Of a stretch of 64,000 nt of DNA, positions 14,806 through 22,640 are shown piece by piece. Source of the stretch: DATFUL01 sp041499035. Its GTDB lineage: Bacteria; Patescibacteriota; Microgenomatia; UBA8517. The stretch is from contig JBGQJK010000001.1 in assembly GCA_041499035.1 (NCBI GenBank), forward strand, positions 1 to 64,000, given 5' to 3'. Position numbers and translations under genes: made by a program. The notes below the pieces were generated by a model. The model saw only the letters and a list, made by a program, of their open reading frames with translations. It was not told the origin of the DNA and ran no database searches. The stretch's first letter is position 1. Each line of letters begins with the position of its first letter.

Positions 14806-16251
14806 ATGCTTACTTTTGAAAAAGCCCTCCGCGACACCAGTGAGATTGGTACCGTTGTCGAAATTATTCATGTTCTGGCATTTGTGGAGGGGCTACCTGA
14901 TGCCCGGATAGACGAAATAGTCATTTTTGACAATGGAGAGATGGGGCAGGTTATTGCTATGAACGAGCACGTCGAGGTTCTCCTTTTGGGCAAGGGGGAG
15001 GTTAAGGTCGATTCAAAGGTCGGAAGAACCGGAAAGTTTTTGGATGTGGCGGTTGGACCGGAACTTCTCGGCAAGGTTATTGATCCACTCGGGAATTCAC
15101 TCACTGAACCTTTTGTTATGGCCAACCCCGTTTACCATCCTATCGAGCGAATTCCCGATAAGATCCTCAACAGGGAAGTTATTCGTGAACCCCTTGTTAC
15201 CGGGGTACCCATCGTTGACCTGGTTGTTCCACTGGGGAGGGGACAGCGGGAGCTTCTGGTCGGCGACCAAAAGACGGGCAAAACCGCGTTCCTACTGCAG
15301 ACTGTTGTCAATCAGGCTTCCCATGGCAATATTTGTGTTTACTCGGCAATAGGCAAGAAACGGACTTCGATCAGGAGATTTATAGCCTATTTTAAAAGAT
15401 GGGGGGTAGACAAAAATATTGTGATGGTAGCCTCGGGTTCTTCCGACTCTCCGGGACTCATATTTATTAATCCCTATGTTGCTATGACCATTGCCGAGTA
15501 TTTTAGGGATTTGGGCCGCGATGTGGTTCTTATATTGGACGACCTCTCAACCCACGCAAAATATTATAGAGAAATAAGCCTTCTGGGAAAACGGTTTCCG
15601 GGCAGGAATTCATACCCCGGAGATATTTTTTATGTCCACAGTAGACTCTTGGAGCGGGCAGGCAAGTTTGTTAAAGGCTCAATTACGGCTCTGCCTGTAG
15701 TTGACACAATCCTTGGAGATCTGGCTGGATTTATTCAGACAAATGTTATGTCAATGACAGATGGACACCTTTTTTTTGATACGGAATACGCTAATTTGGG
15801 CAGGCACCCGGCGGTAAACCCTTTTTTATCGGTTACCCGTGTTGGTTTTCAGACTCAGACGGGACTCCTCCGTGACGTTAGCCGGCAGCTGGCTGCCTTT
15901 TTGGTAGAGCTGGAAAAACTCAGGCAGTTTTTGCATTTTGGGGCGGAGCTTTCCGAGAAGACTTTGAAAAGTATAGCTACGGGAGACAGACTGATTGCGT
16001 TTTTTAATCAGCCAACCGAAGTGGTGGTTCCACTGAACGTCAGTATTTTTGTTGTAGCCGCGATTATGGGCGGAGTATGGCGTGAAACCGAAATTGCAAA
16101 AATGAAACAAATTATTGATATATTCCGAGATAGTTATATGAAGAAAGATGCATTTAGGTTAAATGTTGATAATGTTATAGCAAAATCTCAAAAACTTGAG
16201 GATTTGGTTCTTAACATTAGGGATAATTCCGGGCCTTTTGAGCTATTATGA
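14806..16251 (+). CDS. atpA: F-type ATPase alpha subunit
   Basis: 481 residues. Non-catalytic nucleotide-binding subunit of the F1 hexamer. Walker A is G-D-Q-K-T-G-K-T (153-160), Walker B is V-L-I-L-D-D-L-S, and the family segments Y-P-G-D-I-F-Y-x-H-S-R-L-L-E-R-A and L-S-V-T-R-V-G are present; the latter carries the arginine finger reaching into the beta active site. It is about 20 residues shorter at the N-terminus than usual, the region that normally binds delta. The start lies 2 nt after atpH. The stop overlaps the atpG start by 4 nt. Confidence 0.95.
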   Translation: MLTFEKALRDTSEIGTVVEIIHVLAFVEGLPDARIDEIVIFDNGEMGQVIAMNEHVEVLLLGKGEVKVDSKVGRTGKFLDVAVGPELLGKVIDPLGNSLTEPFVMANPVYHPIERIPDKILNREVIREPLVTGVPIVDLVVPLGRGQRELLVGDQKTGKTAFLLQTVVNQASHGNICVYSAIGKKRTSIRRFIAYFKRWGVDKNIVMVASGSSDSPGLIFINPYVAMTIAEYFRDLGRDVVLILDDLSTHAKYYREISLLGKRFPGRNSYPGDIFYVHSRLLERAGKFVKGSITALPVVDTILGDLAGFIQTNVMSMTDGHLFFDTEYANLGRHPAVNPFLSVTRVGFQTQTGLLRDVSRQLAAFLVELEKLRQFLHFGAELSEKTLKSIATGDRLIAFFNQPTEVVVPLNVSIFVVAAIMGGVWRETEIAKMKQIIDIFRDSYMKKDAFRLNVDNVIAKSQKLEDLVLNIRDNSGPFELL

Positions 16252-17114
16252 CAAAAAAAGAAATAAACGACAGGATAGAAACTCTGAGCATGCTCATTAG
16301 CTTGACCGAAGCATACTCCGAAGTCTCATCGGAAAGAATGAAACGGATCCGCGCGGGAGTGGTCACCAGCAGGGATTTTTTGGCCTCGATTGATGCAATT
16401 TTCAGGGAGCTTAGAAATTCCCAGAAACGAGAGGTGGCGCGCATCGGAAGATCACGGGGAGGCAAGGGTCTTGTTACTTTTCTGGCTCACAACGGTAAAA
16501 CAGCCTCAGTGTTTGTTGCATCAAATGCAGGTCTTTATGGAGACATTATAAGCCGGGTATTCAGTAGTTTCCTAACCGAGGTGCGGGCCAAAAACACCGA
16601 GGTAACCATTATCGGCAAGTTCGGTTTGAGTCTGTTTTTGTCCGCGGAACCCAGGCGTCCTTATACTTATTTTGACTATCCCGACTATGGCGATAGCCAG
16701 GAGGATCTGGCTCTAATCACCAGGCACCTGGTTAGTTATGAGCAGATTCACATTTTCTACGGCAAATTCAGAAATCTGGCATATCAGGAGCCCGTAACTG
16801 CTACAATTGCCGCCGAAACTGAGCTAGGCAAAGAGGAACCGGGCGCCAAAATTACCAAATACTTGTTTGAACCGGATCTTAGCGAAATTTTGGCTTTCTT
16901 TGAAGGGGAGATGTTTACATCAACTTTTGAACAGGCGCTTAGGGAATCTCAACTTGCCAAATATTCCTCAAGAATGATTTCTATGGACAAAGCGGGGGAA
17001 AAGGTCAAAGACGAGCTAAAAAAGGTACGACTGGATCATTTAAAGATGACCCACTACATTGCCGATAAAAAGCAGCAAAGCATGTTTGGTAGTTTTCATC
17101 TTTGGGGAACATAA
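16248..17114 (+). CDS. atpG: F-type ATPase gamma (rotor shaft) subunit
   Basis: 288 residues. Long N- and C-terminal helices that would form the central coiled-coil shaft flank a Rossmann-like middle. The C-terminal helix has the family pattern A-L-R-E-S-x-L-A-K-Y-S-S-R-M-I-S-M-D-K-A. The N-terminus replaces the usual I-K-x-R-I motif with E-I-N-D-R-I-E-T-L. It overlaps atpA by 4 nt (ATGA), indicating coupled translation. The sequence is divergent, but length and position are normal. Confidence 0.88.
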   Translation: MTKKEINDRIETLSMLISLTEAYSEVSSERMKRIRAGVVTSRDFLASIDAIFRELRNSQKREVARIGRSRGGKGLVTFLAHNGKTASVFVASNAGLYGDIISRVFSSFLTEVRAKNTEVTIIGKFGLSLFLSAEPRRPYTYFDYPDYGDSQEDLALITRHLVSYEQIHIFYGKFRNLAYQEPVTATIAAETELGKEEPGAKITKYLFEPDLSEILAFFEGEMFTSTFEQALRESQLAKYSSRMISMDKAGEKVKDELKKVRLDHLKMTHYIADKKQQSMFGSFHLWGT

Positions 17115-17129
17115 GGCTGAAAGGAATTT

Positions 17130-18509
17130 ATGGAAGAATCAAAGGGAACAATAATCGGCGTTAAAGGTCAGGTAGTAGAAGTAGAATTTAGAGGCATAAA
17201 GCCTGCTCTACATGATATTCTGGTTTTACCCGGTGCTCCCGACGTAAAAATAGAGGTTTATCAGTCTTCCACGACAAACCGTTTTTATTGCCTTTCGTAT
17301 GGCAGTAACCGGAGTATTAAAAGGGGAGATAAACTGGTTAATACAGGATCCCCCCCGATGTTTCCGGTAGGGCCAATGCTTCTTAACAGGGTGGTTGATG
17401 CATTTGGTTCCCCACTTGACGCCTTGGGGGAGCTTAAAAGCGAATCCCGCATGCCGATTTATAAAACCGGGGATCTCGGAGACCATGTTGTGTCCGACCG
17501 AAAATTCCTGGAGACTGGTATAAAAGTGATCGATCTTTTTGCCCCTGTTTTTAAAGGGGGGAAAATGGGCCTTTTCGGCGGTGCGGGAGTAGGTAAAACA
17601 CTCCTATTAACCGAAATTTTGCATAATATTGTCAACCTAAAGTCGGAGTCCAATGTTTCCGTGTTTGCCGGGGTCGGAGAGCGTAGCCGCGAGGGACTTG
17701 AACTTTATGAGGCTTTAAAAGCCAGCGGTTCAATAAAAAATTCGACCCTGGTTTTTGGATCGATGGGTGAAAACCCGGCCATCAGGTTCTTGTCGGCTTT
17801 TTCGGGAGTAACATTGGCCGAATATTACCGCGACAACCTTAAAAAAGACGTTCTGTTCTTTATTGACAATGTCTTTAGGTATGCCCAGGCAGGCAATGAG
17901 CTCTCCACTCTGACAAATACTATCCCTTCCGAGGATGGTTATCAGGCTACGCTTGAAGCCGAAATGGCAGCCTTTCACGAAAGACTGACCTCAACTCAGG
18001 GCGGCATGATTTCCGCAATTGAAGCTATTTATGTTCCCGCCGACGACCTACTGGACCATGCAGTGCAGGCAATTTACCCTTATCTTGATTCAATAGTGGT
18101 CCTGTCCAGACAGGTTTACCAGGAAGGAATACATCCTGCCGTCGACATCATCGCCTCAACTTCCTCGGCTCTTAATAACGAAATAGTAGGCCTTAAGCAC
18201 TACGGCATTGCACTTGAGGCCAAAGCGCTTCTAAAAGAAGCTCAAGGACTTGAAAGAATAGTTTCTCTTGTGGGGGAAGGAGAACTCCCGAGCAGCGATC
18301 AAGTAATTTATGCGAGGTCGAGGAAGATTAAAAACTTTATGACTCAGCAATTCTTTGTTGTCGAGAACCAAAGAGGGCTTGGCGGTAAATTTGTTCCCGT
18401 AACAACGGTTGTTGACGACGTTGAAGGCATATTGCGGGGTAAGTTTGACAGCGTTCCCGAGGAAAAATTCCTCTATATTGGCGGAACCGCCGACATCAAA
18501 AATGACTGA
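17130..18509 (+). CDS. atpD: F-type ATPase beta (catalytic) subunit
   Basis: 459 residues. Hydrolyses or synthesises ATP at the alpha/beta interface. P-loop G-G-A-G-V-G-K-T (150-157), the G-V-G-E-R-S-R-E-G motif with catalytic Glu184, and F-F-I-D-N-V-F-R-Y-A-Q-A-G are intact, so ATP turnover is plausible. Several normally invariant segments have drifted: D-E-L-S-E-E-D reads G-E-G-E-L-P-S-S-D, and the D-S-T-S-R segment reads A-S-T-S-S. A Shine-Dalgarno-like AAAGGAA lies before the ATG. The divergence fits a specialised F1 machine, but could also just reflect the fast evolution of this lineage. Confidence 0.95.
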   Translation: MEESKGTIIGVKGQVVEVEFRGIKPALHDILVLPGAPDVKIEVYQSSTTNRFYCLSYGSNRSIKRGDKLVNTGSPPMFPVGPMLLNRVVDAFGSPLDALGELKSESRMPIYKTGDLGDHVVSDRKFLETGIKVIDLFAPVFKGGKMGLFGGAGVGKTLLLTEILHNIVNLKSESNVSVFAGVGERSREGLELYEALKASGSIKNSTLVFGSMGENPAIRFLSAFSGVTLAEYYRDNLKKDVLFFIDNVFRYAQAGNELSTLTNTIPSEDGYQATLEAEMAAFHERLTSTQGGMISAIEAIYVPADDLLDHAVQAIYPYLDSIVVLSRQVYQEGIHPAVDIIASTSSALNNEIVGLKHYGIALEAKALLKEAQGLERIVSLVGEGELPSSDQVIYARSRKIKNFMTQQFFVVENQRGLGGKFVPVTTVVDDVEGILRGKFDSVPEEKFLYIGGTADIKND

Positions 18510-18759
18510 CAAAAGCATCCATGTGCTGGTTCAAGACAGGTCACGGGTTCTATATGACGGGGAGGCGACGGGCGTTTCTTCCAAAAATAGTAAAGGCATA
18601 TTTGACATTCTTCTTAACCATGCCAATTTTATTTCCCTCCTGAACGAAACTTTAATAATTCATCAAGCTGGTGGCGGGGACAAGGCGATCCCTATGACTA
18701 ATGCCATTGTTAAAGCTAAAGAAAACCGTGTGGAAGTATATGTTGGTGTCAAACGCTAA
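18502..18759 (+). CDS. atpC: F-type ATPase epsilon subunit, beta-sandwich domain only
   Basis: 85 residues from the ATG at 18502, overlapping the atpD stop by 8 nt. The protein matches only the N-terminal beta-sandwich (I-H-V-L-V-Q-D, then G-I-F-D-I-L, N-H-A-N-F and A-I-V-K-A-K-E-N-R-V-E-V). The C-terminal two-helix hairpin, which inhibits ATP hydrolysis in many bacteria, is missing (family length ~135). A stop codon, not a frameshift, ends the gene. Epsilon links gamma to the c-ring, so a partner ring is still expected. It is the last gene of the operon. Confidence 0.8.
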   Translation: MTDKSIHVLVQDRSRVLYDGEATGVSSKNSKGIFDILLNHANFISLLNETLIIHQAGGGDKAIPMTNAIVKAKENRVEVYVGVKR

Positions 18760-18787
18760 TTGGCCACTCTGATTTATGAAATCCTCG

Positions 18788-18796
18788 TGGTAAAAT
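18788..18796 (+). promoter_or_regulatory. Extended -10 promoter of the M16 peptidase gene
   Basis: TGG-TAAAAT is an extended -10 element that ends 8 nt before the ATG at 18805, predicting a leaderless or nearly leaderless transcript. No -35 match was seen. Confidence 0.5.
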
Positions 18797-18804
18797 AGGC
18801 TTTA

Positions 18805-20091
18805 ATGGATTACAAATTACAGACTTTAAGCTCGGGGCTTCGGCTTCTGACAGTTCCCATGCCGGGGCTTGAATCGGTTACAGTCACTGTTTGGGTTAAA
18901 ACGGGATCGCGCTTCGAAGAAGCAAAAGTTAGCGGCATTTCCCACTTTCTGGAGCATATGGTTTTTAAGGGTAGTAAAAAACGCCCCAGCGCCAAGGCAA
19001 TTTCCGAGATAGTGGATTCCATTGGTGGTGAATTTAATGCCGGAACTAGTAAAGACTGGACAAATTTTTATATTAAAACCAGGGTAGGGAACATCGAAAC
19101 CGCAATGGACGTGTTAGCCGATATGGTTTTAAATCCTCTATTAAAACCGGAAGAGATTGAAAGAGAAAAAGGCACGATTATCCAAGAAATTGCCATGTAT
19201 GAAGACACGCCCATGATGCATATCGGCGATGTTTTTGAAGAACTGGCTTTTGCAGGGAACCCCTTGGGTTGGGACACGGCGGGGACCCAGAAAACCGTTA
19301 AAGCGATTAAAAGAAATGATTTTCTGCGATATAGATTGATACATTATCATCCTGATCAAATGATGGTATCGGTGGTTGGGGGAATAACTGAAAATATTTC
19401 AAAGAAACTAACAGAAAAGTATTTTCAGAATTTCCAATTTCCAAATTCCAAGTTTCAATCAAATTCTAATTTCCAAAATTTCAAAAATAAACAAGCCAAG
19501 TCTCAATTAAAACTTCAAACTAAAAAGTCAGAGCAGGCGCATTTGATATTGGGTTTTATATCCGAGGGCCGTAATTATGAAGGGCGCTTTGCCCAGAGTC
19601 TCCTGGCAACAATCTTAGGTGGCGGTATGAGTTCCAGAATGTTTATAGAAGTCCGGGAACGTAGGGGTTTGGCCTATTCAATCAGGACTGGAGTAGACAG
19701 ATATCAGGAGGTGGGCTACCTTTCTACATACGCAGGCGTAAGCGTAGATAAAGCACCTGAGGCGGTAAAAATAATACTTGAAGAGCAATATAAGCTTGCG
19801 GGAGGGGCTAAGCCCATTGGAAAACCGGAGCTCCGGAAAGCCAAGGAGTATCTTAAAGGCCATCTGGCATTGGCGCTGGAAGACACTAAAGATGTAACCG
19901 CTTTTTTTGCCGATCAGGCATTATTTGCCAAAGAAATGTTGACTCCCGAGGAGGTCTACAAAAAAGTCGACAAAGTCACTATTGAAGATGTCCTAACTGA
20001 AGCTAAAAAGCTTTTCGTTCCTGCAAAATTGAACCTGGCCATAATTGGTCCTTTCACAGAAAAGGAAAAATTTGTACAATTGCTCCGATGA
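18805..20091 (+). CDS. M16 family zinc metallopeptidase
   Basis: 428 residues, the usual size of processing-peptidase-like M16 proteins. The inverted zinc motif H-F-L-E-H (47-51) and the third ligand region Q-E-I-A-M-Y-E-D (about Glu128, 77 residues later) are intact. The second half has the G-G-G-M-S-S-R-M-F-I-E-V-R-E-R-R-G-L-A-Y segment of the substrate-clamp domain. No signal peptide is evident, so it probably acts in the cytoplasm on peptides. The interdomain linker (about residues 207-240) is Asn/Phe/Gln/Lys-rich and is encoded by DNA resembling the AATTTCCAATT-type intergenic filler of this genome. The 3' end overlaps the next gene by 4 nt. Confidence 0.93.
   Translation: MDYKLQTLSSGLRLLTVPMPGLESVTVTVWVKTGSRFEEAKVSGISHFLEHMVFKGSKKRPSAKAISEIVDSIGGEFNAGTSKDWTNFYIKTRVGNIETAMDVLADMVLNPLLKPEEIEREKGTIIQEIAMYEDTPMMHIGDVFEELAFAGNPLGWDTAGTQKTVKAIKRNDFLRYRLIHYHPDQMMVSVVGGITENISKKLTEKYFQNFQFPNSKFQSNSNFQNFKNKQAKSQLKLQTKKSEQAHLILGFISEGRNYEGRFAQSLLATILGGGMSSRMFIEVRERRGLAYSIRTGVDRYQEVGYLSTYAGVSVDKAPEAVKIILEEQYKLAGGAKPIGKPELRKAKEYLKGHLALALEDTKDVTAFFADQALFAKEMLTPEEVYKKVDKVTIEDVLTEAKKLFVPAKLNLAIIGPFTEKEKFVQLLR
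19425..19525 (+). repeat. Low-complexity AATTTCCAA-type element inside the M16 gene
   Basis: This stretch is built of variants of AATTTCCAA and AAATTCCAA. Related filler occurs between genes at 49520-49610 and 53930-54025. Here it is translated in frame as the linker of the M16 peptidase. The boundaries are approximate. Confidence 0.45.
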
Positions 20092-21152
20092 AAGGCCTGG
20101 AATTCCCTGTAGTCGGCACAAAAGTTAATGGTTTAACCAAAAAGTTTGACATTAATAGCCCCTCAGGCCGCAGCGCTTATTTCGAAGCGAAAGCGGGGGA
20201 CGAAATTCGCACGATCAAAAAGTATTTGGACAAAAATACTTTTGTGGCCTACCTTATAGGCAAGAAAAACTCCGGAAAAGGAACTTATTCCCAGATTTTT
20301 ACGGAAATTTTTGGCGCTGACAAAGTCGCGCTGGTTTCGATTGGCGACGTTGTCCGTAATGTAAGTTCGGATTGGGATAATTTTAAGAAATCGGAAAAAT
20401 ATGACCGCCTCAAAAGTCTCTATAGAGGCTATATTTCGTTTGAGGATGCTTGCAATGCTCTGACAGGCAGGTCCCAGTCAAAATTACTGCCAACCGAGTT
20501 TATTCTGGCGCTTCTGAAGCTGACCATTGAAGACCTTAAAGGCAAAACAATATTTATTGACGGACTCCCGAGGGAGCTGGATCAGGTTTCCTATTCTCTA
20601 TATTTTCGCGATTTGATCGGCTATAGGGATGATCCTGACATGTTTATTCTGATTGATATTCCCGAGTCTGTAATCGATGAGAGAATTAAATACCGTGTAG
20701 TTTGCCCCAATTGCAAAAATACCAGGAATATTAAGCTACTTATTACCAATAAGTATCAGTATGATGCAAAAACCAAACAGTTCTATTTGCTCTGTGACAG
20801 CCCGCGTTGCAGCGGGGGATTTCGGATGGAGCCCAAAGAAGGGGATAGCCTTGGGATTGGCCCGATCCGCGACCGCTTGAATAAAGATGAGGAAATTTTA
20901 AGAAAAGCTTTTGCGCTTCATGGAATCCCGAAAATCCTTTTGAGAAATCATGTTGCCCAGGCCGATTCTTTAAAATATTTCGACGATTATGAAATAACTC
21001 CGGAATATTCTTTCAAGCTGAATAAAGGTAGGGTTCAAGTTATAGAAAAGCCCTGGACAATAAAGGACGACAATGGAACACTTTCAGTTAGCCTCCTTTC
21101 GGCACCCGTAGTTGTCTCCATGCTCAAACAGATTGCGGAAGTCCTCTCATAA
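20088..21152 (+). CDS. Adenylate kinase-like nucleotide kinase with extra N- and C-terminal regions
   Basis: 354 residues, against about 215 for adenylate kinase. The P-loop G-K-K-N-S-G-K-G-T (58-66) is followed by S-I-G-D-V-V-R-N (NMP-binding region) and I-F-I-D-G-L-P-R-E, matching the D-G-F-P-R motif of NMP kinases. The LID region carries C-P-N-C and C-D-S-P-R-C pairs (about residues 204-245) that could bind zinc. About 50 N-terminal and 70 C-terminal residues are extra, and one LID arm is enlarged. It is likely a nucleoside monophosphate kinase or a specialised paralogue. It overlaps the M16 gene by 4 nt, suggesting co-translation. Confidence 0.8.
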   Translation: MKGLEFPVVGTKVNGLTKKFDINSPSGRSAYFEAKAGDEIRTIKKYLDKNTFVAYLIGKKNSGKGTYSQIFTEIFGADKVALVSIGDVVRNVSSDWDNFKKSEKYDRLKSLYRGYISFEDACNALTGRSQSKLLPTEFILALLKLTIEDLKGKTIFIDGLPRELDQVSYSLYFRDLIGYRDDPDMFILIDIPESVIDERIKYRVVCPNCKNTRNIKLLITNKYQYDAKTKQFYLLCDSPRCSGGFRMEPKEGDSLGIGPIRDRLNKDEEILRKAFALHGIPKILLRNHVAQADSLKYFDDYEITPEYSFKLNKGRVQVIEKPWTIKDDNGTLSVSLLSAPVVVSMLKQIAEVLS

Positions 21153-21164
21153 TAATTTCTCGGG

Positions 21165-21236
21165 TCGGGGTGCTGGGAATTGAACCCAGTGTCTTTACGT
21201 CCCGAACGTAACGTGATACCGATTCACTACACCCCG
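21165..21236 (-). tRNA. tRNA-Pro (CGG anticodon)
   Basis: The minus strand folds into a 72-nt cloverleaf: acceptor stem CGGGGTG/CACCCCG, anticodon stem TTACG/CGTAA with loop TTCGGGA (anticodon CGG, reading CCG), and a T arm with GGTTCAATT. The discriminator is A and CCA is not encoded. It lies 4 nt from the next tRNA on the same strand. Confidence 0.93.
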
Positions 21237-21240
21237 GTTG

Positions 21241-21312
21241 TGCCCTCGGAGGGAATTGAACCTCCATCTTACCCTTAGGACGGGTCTGCTCTGTCCGTTG
21301 AGCTACGAGGGC
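21241..21312 (-). tRNA. tRNA-Arg (CCT anticodon)
   Basis: A 72-nt cloverleaf on the minus strand: acceptor GCCCTCG/CGAGGGC, anticodon stem ACCC/GGGT with loop GTCCTAA (anticodon CCT, reading AGG), and a T arm with GGTTCAATTCC. The discriminator is A with no encoded CCA. It is probably transcribed ahead of tRNA-Pro. Confidence 0.93.
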
Positions 21313-21353
21313 AAGTTAACGAGCCTCAAGCTAAATTATATCACGATCGGAGC

Positions 21354-22568
21354 TTACTTGATTGTGAGTGTGTAAAGGTTAGGGGATGCCGTTCCGGCTC
21401 CCAGGTTGGTCAGAATTAGAAGTCTTGTTGTATTATTGAACGGGAAAGCAAAGGAACCTATATACGAACCCGAATAGACGGTTTCTTTATTTGTTCCGTC
21501 ATAATCCATAATTACTACCTGCCCGGGTTGGGCCAGCAAGAGCTGACGGCTGGTAGACATCCAGCGCAAAGCCGGAGTTTGTGAGCTATTAACTGTTAAC
21601 TGTTGACTGTTTAGTATTACTTCTTGATTTGTTATCAAAAAATTACGATCTTCTTTGATATCATAAATATAGGTATGACCACTTTGAACTGCCCTTTCCT
21701 GTTTTTGGGTGGAGGCCCCGGGGAGCGGTTTTATTAAGTTATCCGATAAAGTGCCCGAGCCGCTGGCGGTATAAAGGATCATGTTTGCGTCCGGAGAAAA
21801 AACGAAATCGCGGGTTTTGCGGGTTAAAATGTCGGTTAGTTCTGGCGGCAAATTCCTAATTAGGCTAGTATCTTTTACCGACTTTTCCTGTTGCCATTCC
21901 GTAATAGTTGCGGCCTTCTGGCTTGCAATGTTTACCCTTTGATTTTGAGGGGTAAATAAACCGGTATCGAGTACAGATATACCGTTTGATGTTGTTAGCA
22001 TTATCTGTCTGCCGTCAGGTGAAAACGAATAACTGGCGTTTGTCAGGTCCCCGTCTGTAATTCGCCTCGGGTCATTGGAAAATCCTAAAGGGAGCGAGAA
22101 CGTGTCGAGTGTCCAAAGACCGATTTTATCATCAGTAACGCCGTCACCGGGGAGAACAGTATAGGTAATCTTGCCCCCGTCGGGTGACATTAAGGGGTTT
22201 GAGGCTCCAGAGAAAGTTGCGGGGGAAAGGGATGGAACGTTCCTAAAAAGTGAGACAGTAGCCTGGGTCACAATCTCCTTATCAATTGTCAGGCGTTTGT
22301 ACCAGCTAAAATAACCGTCCTTCCTTACTTCGACGTCGTAAACACCGGGGGAGAGTGAGACTGTTGCGTTTGTGGCAGTTTTCAGGCTACCGTCAATCAG
22401 TACCGAAGCTCCGTCAGGCTCCGACTTAATTACCAGGATTCCGTTTGGCTGGAATTTAAGACTTCTAAAATCAAATCTGTAGCCTCTGGCATAATATGAC
22501 ACAAAAGCCCCGACCGTACCAACTATTAATATACTTACGATAAAGGCAAGGAGGCGGATTCTAGCCAT
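21354..22568 (-). CDS. Membrane-anchored PEGA-domain protein with beta-propeller-like region
   Basis: 404 residues. Residues ~5-27 form a signal anchor. Residues ~43-108 are a PEGA domain (G-I-L-V-I-K-S-E-P-D-G-A-S-V-L-I-D-G, then L-S-P-G-V-Y-D-V-E-V-R-K-D-G-Y), found in surface and S-layer-associated proteins. The remainder has repeated S-P-D-G-x-x-I segments typical of TolB/WD40-like propellers. Probably extracytoplasmic and structural or ligand-binding. It is divergent from mreB, and the two share a short promoter region. Confidence 0.85.
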   Translation of the reverse strand: MARIRLLAFIVSILIVGTVGAFVSYYARGYRFDFRSLKFQPNGILVIKSEPDGASVLIDGSLKTATNATVSLSPGVYDVEVRKDGYFSWYKRLTIDKEIVTQATVSLFRNVPSLSPATFSGASNPLMSPDGGKITYTVLPGDGVTDDKIGLWTLDTFSLPLGFSNDPRRITDGDLTNASYSFSPDGRQIMLTTSNGISVLDTGLFTPQNQRVNIASQKAATITEWQQEKSVKDTSLIRNLPPELTDILTRKTRDFVFSPDANMILYTASGSGTLSDNLIKPLPGASTQKQERAVQSGHTYIYDIKEDRNFLITNQEVILNSQQLTVNSSQTPALRWMSTSRQLLLAQPGQVVIMDYDGTNKETVYSGSYIGSFAFPFNNTTRLLILTNLGAGTASPNLYTLTIK

Positions 22569-22573
22569 AGTCT

Positions 22574-22582
22574 ATTATACCA
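22574..22582 (-). promoter_or_regulatory. Extended -10 promoter of the PEGA gene
   Basis: On the minus strand TGG-TATAAT ends 5 nt before the ATG at 22568, predicting a leaderless mRNA. Confidence 0.6.
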
Positions 22583-22602
22583 GACTTGGCGTTTATCTGA
22601 TC

Positions 22603-22611
22603 TGTTATAAT
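22603..22611 (+). promoter_or_regulatory. Extended -10 promoter of mreB
   Basis: TGT-TATAAT lies 29 nt before the mreB start, giving a leader of about 22 nt. This contrasts with the leaderless neighbours. Confidence 0.55.
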
Positions 22612-22640
22612 CCTTTTATCCCGCTGTCGGGTGAACATCC

